From positions 1 through 64,000 of the forward strand of contig MGUK01000097.1 of the NCBI GenBank assembly GCA_001799995.1: a DNA stretch of 64,000 nt, in the 5' to 3' direction. Of the stretch, positions 1-8,100 are shown piece after piece. Below the pieces are notes generated by a model. It was not told the DNA's origin. It searched no databases and saw only the letters and a list, made by a program, of their open reading frames with translations. The translations under genes were made by a program, and so were the position numbers. Position 1 is the first letter of the stretch, and every line of letters begins with the position of its first letter. Origin of the DNA: Elusimicrobia bacterium GWF2_62_30. Its GTDB lineage: Bacteria; Elusimicrobiota; Elusimicrobia; Elusimicrobiales; UBA9959.

Positions 1-73
1 CAGGAGAGCTGTTTGTAGTTTGTTGCCATAACACCTAGAGTACTGCTTTAGCTCTAAGTGTTGCACTTCATTA

Positions 74-104
74 TTGAACCCGGGCATCTACTTTTAGATA
101 TAAT
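74..104 (+). promoter_or_regulatory. Candidate sigma70-type promoter for the kinase/regulator pair
   Basis: TTGAAC at 74-79 and a perfect TATAAT at 99-104 are separated by 19 bases, slightly longer than the usual 17. The site lies about 75 bases upstream of the kinase start at 178. The rest of positions 1-177 shows no gene that I can recognise. Confidence 0.4.
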
Positions 105-177
105 TCCTGAATTCCGGCTTATGGAACCCGGGGCTTAATGCCGCGGCGCCGATCACGCAGCATGGGAAGAGATCTTT

Positions 178-2460
178 ATGTCTATCCGATCGAAGCTTAT
201 CCTCACCTATCTGGCCTTAGCAATTATCCCCCTGCTTTTGCTGAGCGCGCTCACTTCCCGTAAATACCGGGGTTCCCTGGAAAATCTCCGCCTCGTCCAA
301 CTGCGGGATATCTCGGTTTATAAGGCCGACCGGCTCGCTAGTTTTTTTTCCGGGCTGAAAGCCGATATCCGGATAGCGCAGGATTTTTACAATATAAAAA
401 CCAACCTCCCGGTGCTGGACTCGCTTGCCGCAAACCCCTCGGCGCCGGAGTTCCAGGCGGCTAAAAAAATGCTGGACGGCCAGTTGCAGCCTATGCAGGC
501 GGTTAAAGGGCTGACCGATATCATGCTGGTCAATCCCGGCGGAAAAGTGGTTTATTCAAGCAATCCGGCGCATTTCCGGAAAGACTTTCTTAAGAGCCTT
601 TCCGACCCGCGGCAAAAAGCCTTCGGGGAAGGGAAAAAGAAAGTTTGTTTTTCAGATGTGTTTTTCAGGAAAGACGAAGCGGGCAGGCCCGTAATGCTGG
701 TTTCCGCCCCCATCGCCGGCTTTAACGGTAAATTTTCAGGGGTGGTTGTTTTTGAGGTGGACATGAGCCCGGTTTACAGCCTTATCCAGGACAGCACCGG
801 GCTGGGAACCACCGGCGAGACCCTGATAGGCCAAAAAGAAGGCGGGGACGTTCTGTTCCTGAACCCGCTGCGGCATGACCCGCTGGCGGCGCTTAAAAGG
901 CAGGTAAGCCTTGGCGGCGGGGTCGGCTTCCCTGTACAGGAAGCGGCGCAGGGCAGGACCGGGACCGGCTTGGTGAAAGATTACCGAGGCATAGAGGTGA
1001 TAGCGGCCTGGCGGCCTGTTCCCGGGACAGGCTGGGGGCTGGTGGCAAAAATAGACGCTGCGGAGGCCTTCGCCGAAGCGGATCAACTGCGGCGCCTGGT
1101 AGTTGTCATCCTGATCGTTCTCTTTTTTATCTGCGGCCTGACGGCTTTGTTTATAGCGCGGTCCATCTCCGGCCCGATAAAGAATCTTTCAGAAGGCACG
1201 GCGATCATCGGGAGCGGGAACCTCGACCATAAGGTGGGGACTGACCATACGGATGAAATAGGCCAGCTTTCAAGGGCGTTCGACGCCATGACCGAAAATT
1301 TAAAGAAGACCACCGCTTCGCGCGACGAGCTGAACGAGGAGATAGCGGAGCGCAAAAAGACCGAAGAGGCGCTGCGCGAAAGCGGGCAGCGCCTGAACAA
1401 AGCGCAGGAGATGGCCCACCTCGGCAGCTGGGAGCTTGACATCGTCAAGAACAGGCTCTCCTGGTCCGACGAGGTCTACAGGATCTTCGGGCTGAAACCC
1501 CAGGAGTTCGCGGCCACCTACGAAGCCTTCCTGGCGGCGGTGCACCCCGCTGACCGCGCGGCGGTGGACGCCGCCTACTCCGGCTCGCTGCGGGAGGGAA
1601 GGGATTTCTATGAGATAGAGCACCGCGTGGTAAGGCAAGCCACCGGCGAGGTGCGTTTCGTCCTTGAAAGATGCGCGCACTTCCGGGACGGCTCCGGAGC
1701 CATCCGGCGGTCGGTCGGCATGGTACACGACATCACCGAGCAAAAGAAGGCGGAGGCCGAGATCCGGCGCTCCAACGAGAGCCTGGAGCAGTTCGCCTAT
1801 GTGGCCTCGCACGACCTCCAGGAGCCGCTGCGGGTGATGGGCAGCTATTCGGAGCTGCTGGGGCGGCGCTACCAGGGGAAACTGGGCTCCGACGCGGACG
1901 AGTTCATCGGTTATATCGTAGACGGGGCTAAACGCATGCAGAACTTGATAAACGATCTCCTGACGTATTCCCGCGTGGGCTGCGCCGACAAGAACGGGGG
2001 AGAGGTGGACTGCAATGCGGCGCTTGCCAGGGTTCTTAGCGGCATGCGCAACGCCATAGCGGAAAGCGGGGCGGCTGTGACCCATGACAGCCTGCCGGTG
2101 CTGACCGGCTGCGAGAGCGATTTTGTCCAGCTTTTCCAGAACCTTATAAGCAACGGGGTAAAATTCCGCGGGCCGGGGGCGCCGCGCGTTCACATTAAAG
2201 CGGAAAGGCAGGGCTCCGACTGGCTGTTCTCGGTAAAGGACAACGGCATAGGGCTGGAGCCGCAGTATAAAGACCGCATTTTCGTTATCTTCAAGCGCCT
2301 GCACGCAAAAAACGACTATCCCGGCACGGGCATTGGGCTTGCGGTCTGCAAGAAGATAGTGGAAGCGCAGGGCGGACGGATCTGGGTTGAGTCGGAGCCA
2401 GGCAAAGGCGCGGCTTTTTATTTTACGCTGCCGGCAAAAGGACCTATAAACAATGACTGA
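178..2460 (+). CDS. Membrane sensor histidine kinase (extracytoplasmic sensor, HAMP, PAS, HisKA, HATPase)
   Basis: This is a 760-residue inner-membrane sensor kinase. A first membrane helix (about residues 7-25) is followed by a roughly 270-residue extracytoplasmic region of Cache type, a second helix near 305-325, a HAMP domain (about 325-380, with [13 protein letters not shown]), a coiled coil and a PAS/PAC domain (about 400-525). The dimerisation and phosphoacceptor helix follows, with [12 protein letters not shown] near residue 540 (His in SHD), and then a HATPase domain with a [12 protein letters not shown]-box and a [12 protein letters not shown]-box. The SHDLQEPLR form is typical of bacteriophytochrome-like kinases that signal to Rcp1-type regulators, and such a regulator is the next gene, overlapping by 8 bases. 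The start is preceded by GGGAAGAG. The ligand is unknown. Confidence 0.93.
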   Translation: MSIRSKLILTYLALAIIPLLLLSALTSRKYRGSLENLRLVQLRDISVYKADRLASFFSGLKADIRIAQDFYNIKTNLPVLDSLAANPSAPEFQAAKKMLDGQLQPMQAVKGLTDIMLVNPGGKVVYSSNPAHFRKDFLKSLSDPRQKAFGEGKKKVCFSDVFFRKDEAGRPVMLVSAPIAGFNGKFSGVVVFEVDMSPVYSLIQDSTGLGTTGETLIGQKEGGDVLFLNPLRHDPLAALKRQVSLGGGVGFPVQEAAQGRTGTGLVKDYRGIEVIAAWRPVPGTGWGLVAKIDAAEAFAEADQLRRLVVVILIVLFFICGLTALFIARSISGPIKNLSEGTAIIGSGNLDHKVGTDHTDEIGQLSRAFDAMTENLKKTTASRDELNEEIAERKKTEEALRESGQRLNKAQEMAHLGSWELDIVKNRLSWSDEVYRIFGLKPQEFAATYEAFLAAVHPADRAAVDAAYSGSLREGRDFYEIEHRVVRQATGEVRFVLERCAHFRDGSGAIRRSVGMVHDITEQKKAEAEIRRSNESLEQFAYVASHDLQEPLRVMGSYSELLGRRYQGKLGSDADEFIGYIVDGAKRMQNLINDLLTYSRVGCADKNGGEVDCNAALARVLSGMRNAIAESGAAVTHDSLPVLTGCESDFVQLFQNLISNGVKFRGPGAPRVHIKAERQGSDWLFSVKDNGIGLEPQYKDRIFVIFKRLHAKNDYPGTGIGLAVCKKIVEAQGGRIWVESEPGKGAAFYFTLPAKGPINND

Positions 2461-2905
2461 CGAGAATTATGTGCTGCCGATAGAAATACTGCTGGTGGAA
2501 GACAACCCGGCCGACGTGCGGCTGACCACCGAAATGCTTAAAGAGGAAAAAGCGTACAATAATCTGCATGTCGTTCACGACGGGGTGGAAGCCATGGCCT
2601 TTCTCCGCAAAGAAGGCAAGTACGCGAAAGCGGTACGGCCTGACCTGATCTTATTGGACCTGAACCTCCCCAAAAAAGACGGCCGCGAGGTGCTTAAGGA
2701 AATAAAGGAAGACGAGGACCTGAAGATCATCCCGGTAGTGGTGCTTACGGTCTCAAAAGCCGAGGAAGACATTTTAAAATCTTATAAACTGCACGCGAAC
2801 TGCTATATCACAAAACCGGTGGACCTCCAGCAGTTCATAAAAGTGGCCAAGTCCATCCAGGATTTCTGGCTCGCGATGGTCAAACTGCCGCCAAAGATAG
2901 GGTAA
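2453..2905 (+). CDS. Rcp1-type single-domain response regulator
   Basis: This 150-residue protein is a stand-alone receiver domain. It has the acidic pair in [13 protein letters not shown], the phosphoacceptor Asp in [13 protein letters not shown] (near residue 68), the switch Thr in [12 protein letters not shown] and the conserved Lys in [12 protein letters not shown]. The NPADVRL start and the extended C-terminus are typical of the Rcp1 family, which acts downstream of phytochrome-like kinases. Its start codon overlaps the end of the kinase gene (ATGACTGA), so the two are probably translationally coupled and form one two-component pair. There is no output domain, so it presumably acts by protein-protein contact or in a phosphorelay. 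Confidence 0.93.
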   Translation: MTDENYVLPIEILLVEDNPADVRLTTEMLKEEKAYNNLHVVHDGVEAMAFLRKEGKYAKAVRPDLILLDLNLPKKDGREVLKEIKEDEDLKIIPVVVLTVSKAEEDILKSYKLHANCYITKPVDLQQFIKVAKSIQDFWLAMVKLPPKIG

Positions 2906-2961
2906 TTGTCCGGTGGCGGCAAAAAGACATCTATGGAGAACGCCCGCGCAAGCCGGGCGGC

Positions 2962-3129
2962 TCAAACTTTAAATACGTTGCCGCAAACGGAACAGGTGGT
3001 GGGCTGCCTGCCGCCGCGCAGGGCCAGGAGGCCCAGCGGGCAGAAAAGCACGGCTATAACTATGCGCCAGGCCGCGAAACCGGCCCGCTCTGTAAGGCTG
3101 TCGCACTTCGGACAAACTATCTGAGCCAT
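2962..3129 (-). CDS. Small zinc-ribbon membrane protein
   Basis: This is a protein of about 55 residues. An N-terminal CPKC and a later CSVC form a probable zinc ribbon around a hydrophobic segment (WRIVIAVLFCPLGLLAL) that could be a membrane helix. I chose the ATG at 3129 because AGGGGGGA lies just upstream. A TTG seven codons earlier is in frame but would place that ribosome-binding site inside the gene. It runs opposite to the two-component pair. The function is unknown; such proteins are often annotated as zinc-ribbon hypotheticals. Confidence 0.6.
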   Translation of the reverse strand: MAQIVCPKCDSLTERAGFAAWRIVIAVLFCPLGLLALRGGRQPTTCSVCGNVFKV

Positions 3130-3154
3130 AGCTCCCCCCTTAGCCCGCAAACCG

Positions 3155-3421
3155 CTATTCTTTAACGCCCCAGCGCCGGAGCTCGCCTATGAGCCAGGGG
3201 TCTGCTTCCTCCCCGGCCAGGATGTCCCGGTAATCCCAGATGGCCGCGTCTACCGCTTCCTTCAATTTTTTCAGGGAACCGCGGGAAATGATAATGGCGT
3301 CGCGCTTAACCCGTTCCACCTCGCGGTGCCCTTCCTTGGAACCGTAGGGGAACAGGATTATCAGCGCTTCGGGCGCCTGTTCATCGGTAAAATATCTTTT
3401 TATCCAGTCTCTGGTCTTCAT
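3155..3421 (-). CDS. Hypothetical 88-residue protein
   Basis: This small charged protein has no motif I recognise. It is soluble, has no signal peptide, and is predicted to be mixed alpha/beta with a charged, helix-rich C-terminal half. It lies between the small zinc-ribbon gene and a degenerate nucleotidyltransferase gene, all on the reverse strand, and may be co-transcribed with them. It does not look like a HEPN partner: the R-x4-6-H motif is absent. The start at 3421 is an ATG without a strong ribosome-binding site. Confidence 0.55.
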   Translation of the reverse strand: MKTRDWIKRYFTDEQAPEALIILFPYGSKEGHREVERVKRDAIIISRGSLKKLKEAVDAAIWDYRDILAGEEADPWLIGELRRWGVKE

Positions 3422-3523
3422 TGCGCGGCCGTAATTGCGTCGAATACGATCATGATTATATGAAGTTTTCCACGCCCCCCGCTTTTGCAGGGCCGGGCGC
3501 GGAAAGCGGGTACACGGCTTGAG

Positions 3524-3832
3524 CTATTTTTTAGGGGAGCGCTGTATGAGCACGCCGGTCTTGGTAATTACCTTCCGGTAATCCTTGCCGGTGGCGCCCC
3601 AATCTATGATCTCGATGCGGAAAGGGAACTTGGCGGCGTTGAACGCGGCGGTCAGCTTTTCCAGCCGGGGCGCCAGCAGGGGCTTATCGGAGATCACCGC
3701 GAGGTCGAGATAAGAATGTTTCTTGGCCGTACTGCCGGCGCGGGAGCCGTAAACCAGCACGTCGAATTCGGGCATGTTCTTGGAGAGGATGCCTTTGACC
3801 TTTTTCAAATAAACCGGTTCCAGATCTATCAT
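3524..3832 (-). CDS. MNT-like nucleotidyltransferase domain protein with an altered catalytic motif
   Basis: This 102-residue protein matches the minimal nucleotidyltransferase fold, with VLVYGSRAGSTAKKHSYLDL at about residues 25-44. Family members normally have G-S, ten residues, then D-x-D, usually as SDLDL. Here the first Asp is Tyr (SYLDL), a change that needs only one base (GAT to TAT). The following AVISDKP and the later strand FRIEIIDWG, which carries the possible third acidic residue, look intact. MNT proteins often pair with HEPN toxins as antitoxins, but no HEPN gene is visible here. It may be a non-catalytic remnant or a binding domain, or the change may be a sequencing error. Confidence 0.7.
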   Translation of the reverse strand: MIDLEPVYLKKVKGILSKNMPEFDVLVYGSRAGSTAKKHSYLDLAVISDKPLLAPRLEKLTAAFNAAKFPFRIEIIDWGATGKDYRKVITKTGVLIQRSPKK

Positions 3833-3955
3833 GACGCGGCCTGCCTTTTAAACCCTTACCTATCTTATACCAAATACGGAGAGGCCAGGCCCGTTTTATC
3901 AGGCAGCCGCCGGGAGCCTTTTTGCCGGGCGCCGGGGAAATGATAGGATAAGGCT

Positions 3956-5179
3956 TTGAGAGACGAACCGTTTGAACCGCGACGAATGACAAGGACAAAA
4001 AAAACGCCCGCAACAGCCGTCTCCCTTTCCGCCGAAGAAGCGCGGCGGGGAGTTCTTGCGGCCAACGGGCTGCTCGGGGCGCCCCGTTTCGGCCAAGGCA
4101 AAGCCGGCGCGCTGGCGGCCATAGAACATCTGGGCTACGTGCAGATAGACACCATCTCGGTGGTGGAGCGCGCCCATCACCACACCCTGTGGGCCCGGGT
4201 TCCCGGGTATTTGCCCGCCCAACTCCACGAGCTCCAGGCCGCGGACCGCGCGGTGTTCGAATACTGGAGCCATGCCGCCGCTTTCCTGCCGCTGCGCGAC
4301 TACCGCTTTGCGCTGCGCCGCATGGAGGCTTTTTCACGTGGCAAGCGGCACTGGTTCAGGCGCGACAACAAGGCGCACCGCTACGTGCTGGACCGCATCC
4401 GCGCCGAGGGGCCGCTGCGCGCCAGGGATTTCGAAGCCCCGCCCGGGCACCGCGGCGGCAGCTGGTTCGAGTGGAAGCCCGCTAAAACGGCCCTGGAGCA
4501 GCTGTTCTGGTGCGGGGAGCTCATGGTGCGGGAAAGGCGCGGCTTTGAAAAAGTCTTCGACCTGCGCGAGCGCGTCCTGCCGGCCCGGGCCGACACCAGG
4601 CTGCCTTCGGAAGAGGAATTCTGCCGGCACCTGGCGCTGACCTTCCTGCGCGCGCAGGGGCTGGCGACCGCGCGGGAGATCGCCTACCTGCGGGCGGTAA
4701 ACCCTGCGCGGCTGCGCAAAACTTTATTGGAGCTGAGCGAAGCCGGAGAAATACTCGAGTTCAAAGTGGAAGGTCTGCCGGAAGACATTTATTACGGGCT
4801 CAAAGGTTTCCCGGCCGCCGCGCCGCGGCCCGTCGGGCCGGCGGAAGAGATCCATATCCTTTCGCCTTTCGATAATCTTGTCATACAGCGCAGGCGGCTG
4901 GCGCGCCTGTTCGGCTTCGACTACCAGGTGGAATGCTATGTGCCCGCGCCCAAACGCAGGTTCGGCTACTTCTGCCTGCCGCTGGTCAAAGGGCCCGCTT
5001 TCCTGGGGCGCGCGGACACCAAAGCCGACAGAGCGGCCCGAGTGCTGCGCGTGGGGAAACTCCACTGGGAAAACTCCGCGCAACCCAGCGCCGGCGCAGC
5101 GGCCGCCTTAAGGGCCGCTCTCGACCGCTTCGCCCGCTTTAACGGCTGCGCCGAAGTCCGCGGCCTCCGTGGCAGCTGA
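3956..5179 (+). CDS. YcaQ/AlkX-type winged-helix DNA glycosylase
   Basis: This 407-residue protein belongs to the HTH_42 (AlkZ/YcaQ) family of DNA glycosylases, which excise alkylated or crosslinked bases. The catalytic region reads GYVQIDTISVVERAHHHTLW (about residues 59-78). The Q-x-D form is the YcaQ/AlkX type, as opposed to the Q-x-Q form of AlkZ. Further family features include the SPFDNLVIQRRRLARLFGF block and a C-terminal segment ending near HWENSA. The predicted start at 3956 is a TTG. An ATG at 3986 is an alternative and leaves the domain intact. The gene is convergent with the alpha-2-macroglobulin gene, with only 12 bases between the stops. Confidence 0.85.
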   Translation: MRDEPFEPRRMTRTKKTPATAVSLSAEEARRGVLAANGLLGAPRFGQGKAGALAAIEHLGYVQIDTISVVERAHHHTLWARVPGYLPAQLHELQAADRAVFEYWSHAAAFLPLRDYRFALRRMEAFSRGKRHWFRRDNKAHRYVLDRIRAEGPLRARDFEAPPGHRGGSWFEWKPAKTALEQLFWCGELMVRERRGFEKVFDLRERVLPARADTRLPSEEEFCRHLALTFLRAQGLATAREIAYLRAVNPARLRKTLLELSEAGEILEFKVEGLPEDIYYGLKGFPAAAPRPVGPAEEIHILSPFDNLVIQRRRLARLFGFDYQVECYVPAPKRRFGYFCLPLVKGPAFLGRADTKADRAARVLRVGKLHWENSAQPSAGAAAALRAALDRFARFNGCAEVRGLRGS

Positions 5180-5191
5180 TTTCCGCCGCGG

Positions 5192-8100
5192 CTACCTGAT
5201 TATCTCCACGGAGCCGCCGGCCGTGCGGCCGAAAACTTCCGGCTCGTACATGCCTTCTACCAGGCCCGACGGCGCGTAATAGACGCCCGGGCTGGTGGCC
5301 TGCACGATGTAGGAATACTTATGCTCGCCGGCGGTAAGGTAGTCGGCGAAGACCAGCAGCCGGTCGTCGTAGCGCTCGGCGCGCTCGAATTCCCCCCAGC
5401 CGCCGCCGCGCTCGGCCTTGGCCCGCAGCGCCCGCGCGTCTTCCGCCCCTTCTACGGCGAACTCCGTGTTCACCACCTCGAAGCCCGCGGCCACCGGGTC
5501 GTTGATGGCCACGAAGGTGCGGTCCTGCGGGGTCTTCACCGTGAGCGTGACGACGGCCCGCGTACCCGCCTTAAAGGATTTGGAACCGTCCATCGGTTTT
5601 ATCTCTTTGCTGAGCTCGAACCCTTCCGAAGCCGGCTGGTCGCGCTTGGCCGGGACAAAGCCCATGCGCATCGTATAATACAGCCGGCCCGTGCCGGTCT
5701 TGGAGAAAGAAAGGTCCGCCCGTTCTCCGTCGCCGAACAGGGCCGGGAAGCCGAACGTCTTCTCCGCGGAATCCAGCCCGCGCCCGGAGAACTGCGCCTG
5801 CATCAGCAGGTTCCCGGTCTCGCCCTTCTTAGACACCAGCGCCATGAAGCCGGGGGTCTCTTTTTCGTAGCGGCGGTAAAAGGCCTCGAAGGCCCGCAGC
5901 GCCCAGGAATTTTCCTGCGTGGTGCGCCAGCGCCCCTTGTTCTTCTTCTCCGTGGTCAGCCACTTAACGGCCTTCTCATCTCCGGGGAAGCCGCCGCGCG
6001 CCGCCAGCAGGGCGTCCAGCATCACCGCCGTGGTCTTCACCGCGGTGTTGTGGATCCACGGCATGGGCTCCGCGTCCTCGAAGTGCAGCTGCGCGGGCGA
6101 ATAGCGCGCCTGCGACATGATCTCGTCGGCCAGCTTCCTGACCGTGATCGCGTCCACGCCCAGCAGCACAGCCGCCTTCACCATGTAAGCCTTGGCCAGG
6201 TACGGCACCTGGCTGCGGTTGGCGTAGAGCTGGTTGAAGTAGGCGCTCATATTGCGCCCGTGCAGGGCCAGCGCGTAAACCGCGTAAGCCCGCGCCGCGT
6301 AGGTCTCGCTGGTGTTATAAGGATACGCCCACTCTTTCTGCGCCGAGCCCAGGTACTGCGTCAGCCAGTCGGCGCCGCGCCTGAGCACTTCCGGGTCCAC
6401 CTTGTATTTTTCTTTCTGCGCCAGCGCCGCCGCCTCCAGCGCGTAGGCGCTCAGGTACGGATCCGGCCGCGCGCAGCCGCCGGTCCAGTAGCAGAACCCG
6501 CCGGACGGGTGCTGGAAGTTCGGCAGCTGGTCGAACACCTTCTGCGTCTCCTCTTTGAGCGTGCCCAGCCCGCCCAGGCCGAAAGTTCCTATCAGCTCCG
6601 CGCCGGTGATCACCGGCATGGCGCGCGACAGCTTCTGCTCCAGGCAGCCGTAAGGATATTCCAGCAGGTAGCGGGCGCCTTCGCTCAGGCCGTTGAGCGC
6701 CGTCGGGGAAAGGCCTATCAGCAGGTCCCCCTCCGCGCCGGGATAAGGGCGCAGCAGCGCCTCTTCCGCCCTGTCCTGGGCCACGCCGCTGGTGGCCGCG
6801 TATTCGCGCGGCTCCCAGGTCTTCACCGGCAGCTTCCATTCTAGCCCGTCAGTTTCCGTGCCGGCCGCGGCGCGGAACCTGAACACCGTCGCGCCGGGTT
6901 TTTCCGCCGAGCACTCCCAGCTCACCTCGGCGGCTTTGCCGGCGGCCACGCTGACCTGCCGCGTATCTTCGCCTCTCACCAGCACGGCGCCGCCGGAGGC
7001 TTCCAGCGAAACTGTCACACTGGAAACCGTGGGAGCGTAATTGTGCACCACCACGCCGCAATCGAACCTGTCGCCGGCGCGCGCCAGCCGCGGCATGCTG
7101 GGCCGCAGCATCAGCGGCTTGGACACCGTCACCCTGGCCTCGCCGGAACCGAACCGGGTCCCCGCGTTGGCCACGGCCATCAGCCGGAAGCGCGTAAGGC
7201 TGTCTGGCAGGCTGAACTTCACCTGCGCCCTGCCGTTGGCGCCGGTCCGCACCGCAGGGTTCCAGTAGGCCGTGGGCGTGAACTTGGAGCGCAGGTCGAT
7301 GCCGGCCAGGGAAGCCCCGCCGCCGCCGCCGCGCGCCTCGCCCTTTTCGCCGTAGCTGCGCTGGCCTATCACGTGCAGGCGCGAATCCGCCGTAAGCACG
7401 TTGAGCGGCCGCGCGCCGTAGAAGGCCGAGAAGACGTCCGGCGTGCCGTAGCCGGTCAGGCTCAGCACGCCCTCGTCCACCGCGAAGACCGTCAGCTCGG
7501 AAACGACGGGGCGGCCGGTCTCGTCGGCCGCTTTAATGTCCAGGGTCACTTCCTTGCCCGGCCGGTAATCGGCTTTGTCGCTCTTCAGCTCCAGCACCAG
7601 CCGGCGGCCGGCGGGGCTCACGTCGAAGGCCGCGTAGCCGAATTTGGCCTGGGGTTTTGAAAGGTCGCTGTCGCCGTCCGCGGAATATTTCTGCTCCTCG
7701 GCGCGGCCCTTGAAAAGGATCACGCTCACATAGGCGTTGGGCAGATATTTTTCTTTTATGGGCACGGTGATGAAGTCCGCGCCGCCCTTCGTGGTAGTGG
7801 TCCAGCGGTCCAGCACGCCCTCGCGCTCCACCGTCACCAGCGCCACCGCCTCGGTGTAGGGAGACTTCACCATGATCTTGGCCGTCTCTCCGGGCTTGTA
7901 ATCGTATTTCTCGGCCACCAGCTCTATGATGTCGGAGTCTTCGCGCGCCCACCAGGCGTCGCCTTTGCCGAACACGTAGAAGCTGAACTGCGTCTCCGCC
8001 TGACGGCCGTCGTCGTCCTTGCCGGCCACGCTCAGTATGTAATAGCCGCCCTCGGCCGGAGTATACGTCCAGGTCTCCGTAGAACCCGAGGCCGTGAACG

